A stretch of 64,000 bases of DNA. Origin: Uranotaenia lowii (Eukaryota; Arthropoda; Insecta; Diptera; Culicidae). The translations under genes and the position numbers were made by a program. Shown here piece after piece: positions 33,617 through 46,400 of the stretch. The number at the start of each line of letters is the position of its first letter. Position 1 is the first letter of the stretch. Under the pieces are notes generated by a model. The model worked only from the letters and a program-made list of their open reading frames with translations, was not told the DNA's origin and searched no databases. The stretch covers positions 50,264,490 to 50,328,489 of the forward strand of contig NC_073691.1 of the NCBI RefSeq assembly GCF_029784155.1, in the 5' to 3' direction.

Positions 33617-35478
33617 GTTGTTTACTTAAATACGCATCCTATGCATTTTTTGTTCATCCAGCTTAAAAAAAATTACTTACATAATTGAACAAGCACCCTT
33701 AAATTGCATCGATGGGGAACCTAAAGTTCATAACAAAAATATACTCATACGCGTATTATTCACGTATTCACGTGGAAAAAGAATATTCGATGAAACATCA
33801 ATAAGTCACACAAACGTAACCAACTTGCAAATCATTGCTTGTGGGGAATCGTGGGCCACCTACAGCTTGGTGTTTTTACACACATTCAGAACTTAAAATA
33901 CGTTTTCCCAATCTGCCAATCTATAAAGTACTCTTATATCAAATGAAGAGTTATGGAATTTTTTTTCCATTTTATTCAATGCGATAGAGACGAACATGAA
34001 TCCTATATAAGGAATTTTGCCGTAACATTCGCGAGCCAGGATTTAGGAATGTTTATGTTTCTAACAGATAGCTTAGCATTTGTTTTGATCATAAATAACT
34101 GTTATCTCAGCAAGTTATTCTTCTAAGCAAACAATTACAGGCAATATTTCGAATTCCAATGTATTTTTCAGCTCTTTTTGAAATTGTTCCATTTCCTCTA
34201 TTCGTAGACCTAAAAAAGTCCTCAAAAACCTCTTTAAGTTTATATTCTAGCGAATTGACAAGTTCTAAGGATGCAAGCCCATCTCTTCCATAAAAATACT
34301 TACAAGGAAAGCAGTAAATTGCGATGCTCGTTTGAACGAGAGCAATATCAGAGGTTGAATTCTGTGGTTGGAAAAAGTTTTAAACGACCTTCGGGCCCTG
34401 ATTAAGAAATGCCGATAGTGTTGATGCTGCTGCTGATGATGATGATGATGATGTTGGGCTGATTGAGTGCCTCTGTGACTTCTTTGTACGGCTATGACGT
34501 TAGTTTGAAGTGATTCCAGTTCACACATGACCGCGGGTGGTGGTTTTGCGAGGGTTGAGGATTTTTCTTTCAGATTTTGCTCGGAATCAAGAGGGTCTCA
34601 GGAAAAAAAATCTTGAAAATGATGTATGGGCTCCGGTTTGAAAGGCTTTTAAATCCAATCGAAAGTTGTTGAATAAAGTCGTAAAAATGCTGTGGTTTGA
34701 TCAGAGAAATATTTACAGAAGTGGTTTTGCTATTTTTTATTTTTTGTATGGAAATAATTGTTGAGATTTGTAAAATTTTCAATGGGACTGTCTTCTTTCA
34801 GTTATGGCCGTTATGGGCTTTTAAAATCCCCCCGAATTACAATGAAAAAGGGTAACGCTTTATTGTTTATCCATCAACATCGTCCCAACAATGCTCACGC
34901 GTCTGGCAAATATGCACAATGTTCGGAATATTAACAAAAGTAATTACAAATGGTCAATGTGCTCCAACAGTCCATTTGACGTTCCCGGAGAGCCAGGATC
35001 CATTTGACAGGACAAAATGCTTCACATCTGTAATGGACAATCGATTGAAAAGCCTCCCCCCATCAGGCTTTTCCCGTTGAGGACCAATCCTGGTAATGGT
35101 CCCGCAGGCCATTTTCATCCCTCATGGGCCATACTTGAACACACCCACACATCCTGCCCAAACCGGAAACCGAGCAAATCTGAACGGCAAACAATAGTTT
35201 TGGGGCTAAACATTATGTTGAAGCAATGTCCATAAGGACGGGTGAGGAGACGCGCTTTTCAGTCGCACATTGTCCAACAAATCGCGGGAAACATTTTCCC
35301 GATCTGGCACGAGGGCACATTTGCGAACAACATAAAATGCATTTGCATAAAAAGTTCATTTCGAAAATCAACACGTTAGTCAAGTGTTGAATAGATCCGG
35401 TTCCTGGAACGTTCCTCCTGTCCAGATTCGAAAATTTTTGTATAGGGTGGACATTTTTTCAAGTTTGAATCTATGAAA
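33617..35478. other. Mostly unique non-coding DNA with a trinucleotide repeat
   Basis: No supported gene. A (GAT)n microsatellite lies at 34433-34454; read on the minus strand it gives a poly-His stretch in an open frame (34265-34528) that I do not regard as coding. 34860-35370 is richer in G and C and looks like unique sequence. Confidence 0.4.
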
Positions 35479-35500
35479 CTGACGAAATTGTCGAAAAAAA

Positions 35501-36385
35501 AAATTGTCAAAATTGTCAAAATTGTCAAAATTGTCAAAATTGTCAAAATTGTCAAAATTGTCAAAATTGTCAAAATTGTCAAAATTGTCAAAATTGTCAA
35601 AATTGTCAAAATTGTCAAAATTGTCAAAATTGTCAAAATTGTCAAAATTGTCAAAATTGTCAAAATTGTCAAAATTGTCAAAATTGTCAAAATTGTCAAA
35701 ATTGTCAAAATTGTCAAAATTGTCAAAATTGTCAAAATTGTCAAAATTGTCAAAATTGTCAAAATTGTCAAAATTGTCAAAATTGTCAAAATTGTCAAAA
35801 TTGTCAAAATTGTCAAAATTGTCAAAATTGTCAAAATTGTCAAAATTGTCAAAATTGTCAAAATTGTCAAAATTGTCAAAATTGTCAAAATGGTCAAAAT
35901 TGTCAAAATTGTCAAAATTGTCAAAATTGTCAAAATTGTCAAAATTGTCAAAATTGTCAAAATTGTCAAAATTGTCAAAATTGTCAAAATTGTCAAAATT
36001 GTCAAAATTGTCAAAATGGTCAAAATTGTCAAAATTGTCAAAATTGTCAAAATTGTCAAAATTGTCAAAATTGTCAAAATGGTCAAAATTGTCAAAATTG
36101 TCAAAATTGTCAAAATTGTCAAAATTGTCAAAATTGTCAAAATTGTCAAAATTGTCAAAATTGTCAAAATTGTCAAAATTGTCAAAATTGTCAAAATTGT
36201 CAAAATTGTCAAAATTGTCAAAATTGTCAAAATTGTCAAAATTGTCAAAATTGTCAAAATTGTCAAAATTGTCAAAATTGTCAAAATTGTCAAAATTGTC
36301 AAAATTGTCAAAATTGTCCAAATTGTCCAAATTGTCAAAATTGTCAAAATTGTCAAAATTGTCAAAATTGTCAAAATTTTCAAAG
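35501..36385 (+). repeat. 9 bp satellite (GTCAAAATT)n, about 98 units
   Basis: Nearly perfect 9-mer array. The left edge is degenerate (GACGAAATTGTCGAAAA). Internal variants are G for T at 35892, 36018 and 36081, and two GTCCAAATT units near 36316-36332. Long open frames in several frames on both strands are a by-product of a 9 bp unit without stop codons. Confidence 0.97.
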
Positions 36386-36999
36386 TTTAAAGCTTTTGGA
36401 AACCCTATTTTCTATCAAACAAACCAATGTGGTCAGATTGACAAGTGGATTAGTTTGATATGTTGTATAGATGGAGGTCTCCCATTTATGCCCCTTATGC
36501 CACTTTCAATGAACCCATCATAGGCTCCCATAGCTTTTTATGACCATTTCACCACACTTTTGTCATTCGACCATTTGTATCTGACAATGGCCACCCACAT
36601 GATCACAACAGTAAGCAAAAAATATATAACAAAAAGTGTGCTTTTGTTTCACAAGTCCTTTCTCCATCCAAAAATCAAACCATACTCCCTCTTCTTTCCA
36701 TTCATTTACATAGTGGCATTTGTTTGTTAATAAAAAAAGGAGAAAGGGAAAGAAGTCCTTCAAACTCATCACTCTTTTCCTCGCCGTCATCGTCATTTGG
36801 TGGCGGGCTCGTTTTGGCTTTCTGAATTAACTCCATAGACATAATGCAAATGCATTAGCATGTTTATTATTTCGGTTTTAGTAAATTTAATTTTATCTGC
36901 CTTCCCCTTTTCTCAATATTTATGCTGAGTGATTTAAGTTTTCCATTCTACAGATTAAATATGAATATGCGGAAGGCAATGCTTATTGAATATTTACAA
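36386..36999. other. Spacer between satellites, nothing recognised
   Basis: AT-rich DNA of about 0.6 kb with no coding signal. It separates the two 9 bp arrays. Confidence 0.4.
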
Positions 37000-37416
37000 A
37001 ACAAAAATGACAAAAATGACAAAAATGACAAAAATGACAAAAATGACAAAAATGACAAAAATGACAAAAATGACAAAAATGACAAAAATGACAAAAATGA
37101 CAAAAATGACAAAAATGACAAAAATGACAAAAATGACAAAAATGACAAAAATGACAAAAATGACAAAAATGACAAAAATGACAAAAATGACAAAAATGAC
37201 AAAAATGACAAAAATGACAAAAATGACAAAAATGACAAAAATGACAAAAATGACAAAAATGACAAAAATGACAAAAATGACAAAAATGACAAAAATGACA
37301 AAAATGACAAAAATGACAAAAATCACAAAAATCACAAAAATCACAAAAATGACAAAAATGACAAAAATGACAGAAATGACCAAATTGACAAAAACGATAG
37401 AAAAGACAAAAATGAC
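37000..37416 (+). repeat. 9 bp satellite (GACAAAAAT)n, about 46 units
   Basis: A regular 9-mer array. Three consecutive units near 37320-37345 have C for G (ATCACAAAA), and the right end decays (GAAATGACCAAATTGACAAAAACG) as it approaches the 8 bp satellite. Confidence 0.97.
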
Positions 37417-37437
37417 AAAAATATAATTAAAATTTTA

Positions 37438-40400
37438 AAGTCTTTTAGTCGTTTTGTCTTTTAGTCTTTTAGTCTTTTAGTCTTTTAGTCTTTTAGTCTT
37501 TTAGTCTTTTAGTCTTTTAGTCTTTTAGTCTTTTAGTCTTTTAGTCTTTTAGTCTTTTAGTCTTTTAGTCTTTTAGTCTTTTAGTCTTTTAGTCTTTTAG
37601 TCTTTTAGTCTTTTAGTCTTTTAGTCTTTTAGTCTTTTAGTCTTTTAGTCTTTTAGTCTTTTAGTCTTTTAGTCTTTTAGTCTTTTAGTCTTTTAGTCTT
37701 TTAGTCTTTTAGTCTTTTAGTCTTTTAGTCTTTTAGTCTTTTAGTCTTTTAGTCTTTTAGTCTTTTAGTCTTTTAGTCTTTTAGTCTTTTAGTCTTTTAG
37801 TCTTTTAGTCTTTTAGTCTTTTAGTCTTTTAGTCTTTTAGTCTTTTAGTCTTTTAGTCTTTTAGTCTTTTAGTCTTTTAGTCTTTTAGTCTTTTAGTCTT
37901 TTAGTCTTTTAGTCTTTTAGTCTTTTAGTCTTTTAGTCTTTTAGTCTTTTAGTCTTTTAGTCTTTTAGTCTTTTAGTCTTTTAGTCTTTTAGTCTTTTAG
38001 TCTTTTAGTCTTTTAGTCTTTTAGTCTTTTAGTCTTTTAGTCTTTTAGTCTTTTAGTCTTTTAGTCTTTTAGTCTTTTAGTCTTTTAGTCTTTTAGTCTT
38101 TTAGTCTTTTAGTCTTTTAGTCTTTTAGTCTTTTAGTCTTTTAGTCTTTTAGTCTTTTAGTCTTTTAGTCTTTTAGTCTTTTAGTCTTTTAGTCTTTTAG
38201 TCTTTTAGTCTTTTAGTCTTTTAGTCTTTTAGTCTTTTAGTCTTTTAGTCTTTTAGTCTTTTAGTCTTTTAGTCTTTTAGTCTTTTAGTCTTTTAGTCTT
38301 TTAGTCTTTTAGTCTTTTAGTCTTTTAGTCTTTTAGTCTTTTAGTCTTTTAGTCTTTTAGTCTTTTAGTCTTTTAGTCTTTTAGTCTTTTAGTCTTTTAG
38401 TCTTTTAGTCTTTTAGTCTTTTAGTCTTTTAGTCTTTTAGTCTTTTAGTCTTTTAGTCTTTTAGTCTTTTAGTCTTTTAGTCTTTTAGTCTTTTAGTCTT
38501 TTAGTCTTTTAGTCTTTTAGTCTTTTAGTCTTTTAGTCTTTTAGTCTTTTAGTCTTTTAGTCTTTTAGTCTTTTAGTCTTTTAGTCTTTTAGTCTTTTAG
38601 TCTTTTAGTCTTTTAGTCTTTTAGTCTTTTAGTCTTTTAGTCTTTTAGTCTTTTAGTCTTTTAGTCTTTTAGTCTTTTAGTCTTTTAGTCTTTTAGTCTT
38701 TTAGTCTTTTAGTCTTTTAGTCTTTTAGTCTTTTAGTCTTTTAGTCTTTTAGTCTTTTAGTCTTTTAGTCTTTTAGTCTTTTAGTCTTTTAGTCTTTTAG
38801 TCTTTTAGTCTTTTAGTCTTTTAGTCTTTTAGTCTTTTAGTCTTTTAGTCTTTTAGTCTTTTAGTCTTTTAGTCTTTTAGTCTTTTAGTCTTTTAGTCTT
38901 TTAGTCTTTTAGTCTTTTAGTCTTTTAGTCTTTTAGTCTTTTAGTCTTTTAGTCTTTTAGTCTTTTAGTCTTTTAGTCTTTTAGTCTTTTAGTCTTTTAG
39001 TCTTTTAGTCTTTTAGTCTTTTAGTCTTTTAGTCTTTTAGTCTTTTAGTCTTTTAGTCTTTTAGTCTTTTAGTCTTTTAGTCTTTTAGTCTTTTAGTCTT
39101 TTAGTCTTTTAGTCTTTTAGTCTTTTAGTCTTTTAGTCTTTTAGTCTTTTAGTCTTTTAGTCTTTTAGTCTTTTAGTCTTTTAGTCTTTTAGTCTTTTAG
39201 TCTTTTAGTCTTTTAGTCTTTTAGTCTTTTAGTCTTTTAGTCTTTTAGTCTTTTAGTCTTTTAGTCTTTTAGTCTTTTAGTCTTTTAGTCTTTTAGTCTT
39301 TTAGTCTTTTAGTCTTTTAGTCTTTTAGTCTTTTAGTCTTTTAGTCTTTTAGTCTTTTAGTCTTTTAGTCTTTTAGTCTTTTAGTCTTTTAGTCTTTTAG
39401 TCTTTTAGTCTTTTAGTCTTTTAGTCTTTTAGTCTTTTAGTCTTTTAGTCTTTTAGTCTTTTAGTCTTTTAGTCTTTTAGTCTTTTAGTCTTTTAGTCTT
39501 TTAGTCTTTTAGTCTTTTAGTCTTTTAGTCTTTTAGTCTTTTAGTCTTTTAGTCTTTTAGTCTTTTAGTCTTTTAGTCTTTTAGTCTTTTAGTCTTTTAG
39601 TCTTTTAGTCTTTTAGTCTTTTAGTCTTTTAGTCTTTTAGTCTTTTAGTCTTTTAGTCTTTTAGTCTTTTAGTCTTTTAGTCTTTTAGTCTTTTAGTCTT
39701 TTAGTCTTTTAGTCTTTTAGTCTTTTAGTCTTTTAGTCTTTTAGTCTTTTAGTCTTTTAGTCTTTTAGTCTTTTAGTCTTTTAGTCTTTTAGTCTTTTAG
39801 TCTTTTAGTCTTTTAGTCTTTTAGTCTTTTAGTCTTTTAGTCTTTTAGTCTTTTAGTCTTTTAGTCTTTTAGTCTTTTAGTCTTTTAGTCTTTTAGTCTT
39901 TTAGTCTTTTAGTCTTTTAGTCTTTTAGTCTTTTAGTCTTTTAGTCTTTTAGTCTTTTAGTCTTTTAGTCTTTTAGTCTTTTAGTCTTTTAGTCTTTTAG
40001 TCTTTTAGTCTTTTAGTCTTTTAGTCTTTTAGTCTTTTAGTCTTTTAGTCTTTTAGTCTTTTAGTCTTTTAGTCTTTTAGTCTTTTAGTCTTTTAGTCTT
40101 TTAGTCTTTTAGTCTTTTAGTCTTTTAGTCTTTTAGTCTTTTAGTCTTTTAGTCTTTTAGTCTTTTAGTCTTTTAGTCTTTTAGTCTTTTAGTCTTTTAG
40201 TCTTTTAGTCTTTTAGTCTTTTAGTCTTTTAGTCTTTTAGTCTTTTAGTCTTTTAGTCTTTTAGTCTTTTAGTCTTTTAGTCTTTTAGTCTTTTAGTCTT
40301 TTAGTCTTTTAGTCTTTTAGTCTTTTAGTCTTTTAGTCTTTTAGTCTTTTAGTCTTTTAGTCTTTTAGTCTTTTAGTCTTTTAGTCTTTTAGTCTTTTAG

Positions 40401-43400
40401 TCTTTTAGTCTTTTAGTCTTTTAGTCTTTTAGTCTTTTAGTCTTTTAGTCTTTTAGTCTTTTAGTCTTTTAGTCTTTTAGTCTTTTAGTCTTTTAGTCTT
40501 TTAGTCTTTTAGTCTTTTAGTCTTTTAGTCTTTTAGTCTTTTAGTCTTTTAGTCTTTTAGTCTTTTAGTCTTTTAGTCTTTTAGTCTTTTAGTCTTTTAG
40601 TCTTTTAGTCTTTTAGTCTTTTAGTCTTTTAGTCTTTTAGTCTTTTAGTCTTTTAGTCTTTTAGTCTTTTAGTCTTTTAGTCTTTTAGTCTTTTAGTCTT
40701 TTAGTCTTTTAGTCTTTTAGTCTTTTAGTCTTTTAGTCTTTTAGTCTTTTAGTCTTTTAGTCTTTTAGTCTTTTAGTCTTTTAGTCTTTTAGTCTTTTAG
40801 TCTTTTAGTCTTTTAGTCTTTTAGTCTTTTAGTCTTTTAGTCTTTTAGTCTTTTAGTCTTTTAGTCTTTTAGTCTTTTAGTCTTTTAGTCTTTTAGTCTT
40901 TTAGTCTTTTAGTCTTTTAGTCTTTTAGTCTTTTAGTCTTTTAGTCTTTTAGTCTTTTAGTCTTTTAGTCTTTTAGTCTTTTAGTCTTTTAGTCTTTTAG
41001 TCTTTTAGTCTTTTAGTCTTTTAGTCTTTTAGTCTTTTAGTCTTTTAGTCTTTTAGTCTTTTAGTCTTTTAGTCTTTTAGTCTTTTAGTCTTTTAGTCTT
41101 TTAGTCTTTTAGTCTTTTAGTCTTTTAGTCTTTTAGTCTTTTAGTCTTTTAGTCTTTTAGTCTTTTAGTCTTTTAGTCTTTTAGTCTTTTAGTCTTTTAG
41201 TCTTTTAGTCTTTTAGTCTTTTAGTCTTTTAGTCTTTTAGTCTTTTAGTCTTTTAGTCTTTTAGTCTTTTAGTCTTTTAGTCTTTTAGTCTTTTAGTCTT
41301 TTAGTCTTTTAGTCTTTTAGTCTTTTAGTCTTTTAGTCTTTTAGTCTTTTAGTCTTTTAGTCTTTTAGTCTTTTAGTCTTTTAGTCTTTTAGTCTTTTAG
41401 TCTTTTAGTCTTTTAGTCTTTTAGTCTTTTAGTCTTTTAGTCTTTTAGTCTTTTAGTCTTTTAGTCTTTTAGTCTTTTAGTCTTTTAGTCTTTTAGTCTT
41501 TTAGTCTTTTAGTCTTTTAGTCTTTTAGTCTTTTAGTCTTTTAGTCTTTTAGTCTTTTAGTCTTTTAGTCTTTTAGTCTTTTAGTCTTTTAGTCTTTTAG
41601 TCTTTTAGTCTTTTAGTCTTTTAGTCTTTTAGTCTTTTAGTCTTTTAGTCTTTTAGTCTTTTAGTCTTTTAGTCTTTTAGTCTTTTAGTCTTTTAGTCTT
41701 TTAGTCTTTTAGTCTTTTAGTCTTTTAGTCTTTTAGTCTTTTAGTCTTTTAGTCTTTTAGTCTTTTAGTCTTTTAGTCTTTTAGTCTTTTAGTCTTTTAG
41801 TCTTTTAGTCTTTTAGTCTTTTAGTCTTTTAGTCTTTTAGTCTTTTAGTCTTTTAGTCTTTTAGTCTTTTAGTCTTTTAGTCTTTTAGTCTTTTAGTCTT
41901 TTAGTCTTTTAGTCTTTTAGTCTTTTAGTCTTTTAGTCTTTTAGTCTTTTAGTCTTTTAGTCTTTTAGTCTTTTAGTCTTTTAGTCTTTTAGTCTTTTAG
42001 TCTTTTAGTCTTTTAGTCTTTTAGTCTTTTAGTCTTTTAGTCTTTTAGTCTTTTAGTCTTTTAGTCTTTTAGTCTTTTAGTCTTTTAGTCTTTTAGTCTT
42101 TTAGTCTTTTAGTCTTTTAGTCTTTTAGTCTTTTAGTCTTTTAGTCTTTTAGTCTTTTAGTCTTTTAGTCTTTTAGTCTTTTAGTCTTTTAGTCTTTTAG
42201 TCTTTTAGTCTTTTAGTCTTTTAGTCTTTTAGTCTTTTAGTCTTTTAGTCTTTTAGTCTTTTAGTCTTTTAGTCTTTTAGTCTTTTAGTCTTTTAGTCTT
42301 TTAGTCTTTTAGTCTTTTAGTCTTTTAGTCTTTTAGTCTTTTAGTCTTTTAGTCTTTTAGTCTTTTAGTCTTTTAGTCTTTTAGTCTTTTAGTCTTTTAG
42401 TCTTTTAGTCTTTTAGTCTTTTAGTCTTTTAGTCTTTTAGTCTTTTAGTCTTTTAGTCTTTTAGTCTTTTAGTCTTTTAGTCTTTTAGTCTTTTAGTCTT
42501 TTAGTCTTTTAGTCTTTTAGTCTTTTAGTCTTTTAGTCTTTTAGTCTTTTAGTCTTTTAGTCTTTTAGTCTTTTAGTCTTTTAGTCTTTTAGTCTTTTAG
42601 TCTTTTAGTCTTTTAGTCTTTTAGTCTTTTAGTCTTTTAGTCTTTTAGTCTTTTAGTCTTTTAGTCTTTTAGTCTTTTAGTCTTTTAGTCTTTTAGTCTT
42701 TTAGTCTTTTAGTCTTTTAGTCTTTTAGTCTTTTAGTCTTTTAGTCTTTTAGTCTTTTAGTCTTTTAGTCTTTTAGTCTTTTAGTCTTTTAGTCTTTTAG
42801 TCTTTTAGTCTTTTAGTCTTTTAGTCTTTTAGTCTTTTAGTCTTTTAGTCTTTTAGTCTTTTAGTCTTTTAGTCTTTTAGTCTTTTAGTCTTTTAGTCTT
42901 TTAGTCTTTTAGTCTTTTAGTCTTTTAGTCTTTTAGTCTTTTAGTCTTTTAGTCTTTTAGTCTTTTAGTCTTTTAGTCTTTTAGTCTTTTAGTCTTTTAG
43001 TCTTTTAGTCTTTTAGTCTTTTAGTCTTTTAGTCTTTTAGTCTTTTAGTCTTTTAGTCTTTTAGTCTTTTAGTCTTTTAGTCTTTTAGTCTTTTAGTCTT
43101 TTAGTCTTTTAGTCTTTTAGTCTTTTAGTCTTTTAGTCTTTTAGTCTTTTAGTCTTTTAGTCTTTTAGTCTTTTAGTCTTTTAGTCTTTTAGTCTTTTAG
43201 TCTTTTAGTCTTTTAGTCTTTTAGTCTTTTAGTCTTTTAGTCTTTTAGTCTTTTAGTCTTTTAGTCTTTTAGTCTTTTAGTCTTTTAGTCTTTTAGTCTT
43301 TTAGTCTTTTAGTCTTTTAGTCTTTTAGTCTTTTAGTCTTTTAGTCTTTTAGTCTTTTAGTCTTTTAGTCTTTTAGTCTTTTAGTCTTTTAGTCTTTTAG

Positions 43401-46400
43401 TCTTTTAGTCTTTTAGTCTTTTAGTCTTTTAGTCTTTTAGTCTTTTAGTCTTTTAGTCTTTTAGTCTTTTAGTCTTTTAGTCTTTTAGTCTTTTAGTCTT
43501 TTAGTCTTTTAGTCTTTTAGTCTTTTAGTCTTTTAGTCTTTTAGTCTTTTAGTCTTTTAGTCTTTTAGTCTTTTAGTCTTTTAGTCTTTTAGTCTTTTAG
43601 TCTTTTAGTCTTTTAGTCTTTTAGTCTTTTAGTCTTTTAGTCTTTTAGTCTTTTAGTCTTTTAGTCTTTTAGTCTTTTAGTCTTTTAGTCTTTTAGTCTT
43701 TTAGTCTTTTAGTCTTTTAGTCTTTTAGTCTTTTAGTCTTTTAGTCTTTTAGTCTTTTAGTCTTTTAGTCTTTTAGTCTTTTAGTCTTTTAGTCTTTTAG
43801 TCTTTTAGTCTTTTAGTCTTTTAGTCTTTTAGTCTTTTAGTCTTTTAGTCTTTTAGTCTTTTAGTCTTTTAGTCTTTTAGTCTTTTAGTCTTTTAGTCTT
43901 TTAGTCTTTTAGTCTTTTAGTCTTTTAGTCTTTTAGTCTTTTAGTCTTTTAGTCTTTTAGTCTTTTAGTCTTTTAGTCTTTTAGTCTTTTAGTCTTTTAG
44001 TCTTTTAGTCTTTTAGTCTTTTAGTCTTTTAGTCTTTTAGTCTTTTAGTCTTTTAGTCTTTTAGTCTTTTAGTCTTTTAGTCTTTTAGTCTTTTAGTCTT
44101 TTAGTCTTTTAGTCTTTTAGTCTTTTAGTCTTTTAGTCTTTTAGTCTTTTAGTCTTTTAGTCTTTTAGTCTTTTAGTCTTTTAGTCTTTTAGTCTTTTAG
44201 TCTTTTAGTCTTTTAGTCTTTTAGTCTTTTAGTCTTTTAGTCTTTTAGTCTTTTAGTCTTTTAGTCTTTTAGTCTTTTAGTCTTTTAGTCTTTTAGTCTT
44301 TTAGTCTTTTAGTCTTTTAGTCTTTTAGTCTTTTAGTCTTTTAGTCTTTTAGTCTTTTAGTCTTTTAGTCTTTTAGTCTTTTAGTCTTTTAGTCTTTTAG
44401 TCTTTTAGTCTTTTAGTCTTTTAGTCTTTTAGTCTTTTAGTCTTTTAGTCTTTTAGTCTTTTAGTCTTTTAGTCTTTTAGTCTTTTAGTCTTTTAGTCTT
44501 TTAGTCTTTTAGTCTTTTAGTCTTTTAGTCTTTTAGTCTTTTAGTCTTTTAGTCTTTTAGTCTTTTAGTCTTTTAGTCTTTTAGTCTTTTAGTCTTTTAG
44601 TCTTTTAGTCTTTTAGTCTTTTAGTCTTTTAGTCTTTTAGTCTTTTAGTCTTTTAGTCTTTTAGTCTTTTAGTCTTTTAGTCTTTTAGTCTTTTAGTCTT
44701 TTAGTCTTTTAGTCTTTTAGTCTTTTAGTCTTTTAGTCTTTTAGTCTTTTAGTCTTTTAGTCTTTTAGTCTTTTAGTCTTTTAGTCTTTTAGTCTTTTAG
44801 TCTTTTAGTCTTTTAGTCTTTTAGTCTTTTAGTCTTTTAGTCTTTTAGTCTTTTAGTCTTTTAGTCTTTTAGTCTTTTAGTCTTTTAGTCTTTTAGTCTT
44901 TTAGTCTTTTAGTCTTTTAGTCTTTTAGTCTTTTAGTCTTTTAGTCTTTTAGTCTTTTAGTCTTTTAGTCTTTTAGTCTTTTAGTCTTTTAGTCTTTTAG
45001 TCTTTTAGTCTTTTAGTCTTTTAGTCTTTTAGTCTTTTAGTCTTTTAGTCTTTTAGTCTTTTAGTCTTTTAGTCTTTTAGTCTTTTAGTCTTTTAGTCTT
45101 TTAGTCTTTTAGTCTTTTAGTCTTTTAGTCTTTTAGTCTTTTAGTCTTTTAGTCTTTTAGTCTTTTAGTCTTTTAGTCTTTTAGTCTTTTAGTCTTTTAG
45201 TCTTTTAGTCTTTTAGTCTTTTAGTCTTTTAGTCTTTTAGTCTTTTAGTCTTTTAGTCTTTTAGTCTTTTAGTCTTTTAGTCTTTTAGTCTTTTAGTCTT
45301 TTAGTCTTTTAGTCTTTTAGTCTTTTAGTCTTTTAGTCTTTTAGTCTTTTAGTCTTTTAGTCTTTTAGTCTTTTAGTCTTTTAGTCTTTTAGTCTTTTAG
45401 TCTTTTAGTCTTTTAGTCTTTTAGTCTTTTAGTCTTTTAGTCTTTTAGTCTTTTAGTCTTTTAGTCTTTTAGTCTTTTAGTCTTTTAGTCTTTTAGTCTT
45501 TTAGTCTTTTAGTCTTTTAGTCTTTTAGTCTTTTAGTCTTTTAGTCTTTTAGTCTTTTAGTCTTTTAGTCTTTTAGTCTTTTAGTCTTTTAGTCTTTTAG
45601 TCTTTTAGTCTTTTAGTCTTTTAGTCTTTTAGTCTTTTAGTCTTTTAGTCTTTTAGTCTTTTAGTCTTTTAGTCTTTTAGTCTTTTAGTCTTTTAGTCTT
45701 TTAGTCTTTTAGTCTTTTAGTCTTTTAGTCTTTTAGTCTTTTAGTCTTTTAGTCTTTTAGTCTTTTAGTCTTTTAGTCTTTTAGTCTTTTAGTCTTTTAG
45801 TCTTTTAGTCTTTTAGTCTTTTAGTCTTTTAGTCTTTTAGTCTTTTAGTCTTTTAGTCTTTTAGTCTTTTAGTCTTTTAGTCTTTTAGTCTTTTAGTCTT
45901 TTAGTCTTTTAGTCTTTTAGTCTTTTAGTCTTTTAGTCTTTTAGTCTTTTAGTCTTTTAGTCTTTTAGTCTTTTAGTCTTTTAGTCTTTTAGTCTTTTAG
46001 TCTTTTAGTCTTTTAGTCTTTTAGTCTTTTAGTCTTTTAGTCTTTTAGTCTTTTAGTCTTTTAGTCTTTTAGTCTTTTAGTCTTTTAGTCTTTTAGTCTT
46101 TTAGTCTTTTAGTCTTTTAGTCTTTTAGTCTTTTAGTCTTTTAGTCTTTTAGTCTTTTAGTCTTTTAGTCTTTTAGTCTTTTAGTCTTTTAGTCTTTTAG
46201 TCTTTTAGTCTTTTAGTCTTTTAGTCTTTTAGTCTTTTAGTCTTTTAGTCTTTTAGTCTTTTAGTCTTTTAGTCTTTTAGTCTTTTAGTCTTTTAGTCTT
46301 TTAGTCTTTTAGTCTTTTAGTCTTTTAGTCTTTTAGTCTTTTAGTCTTTTAGTCTTTTAGTCTTTTAGTCTTTTAGTCTTTTAGTCTTTTAGTCTTTTAG

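Noticed and set aside
34265..34528. His/Gln-rich 87-aa minus-strand frame
   Set aside because: Produced by a (GAT)n microsatellite; no start context or conserved domain.
35376..36523. Open frames of over 300 aa on both strands in the 9-bp array (NFD, KIV and similar repeats)
   Set aside because: A stop-free 9 bp unit produces these automatically in several frames and both strands; there is no non-repeat domain.
36922..37464. Open frames of 120-180 aa in the GACAAAAAT array
   Set aside because: Same reason: artefact of the 9 bp unit.
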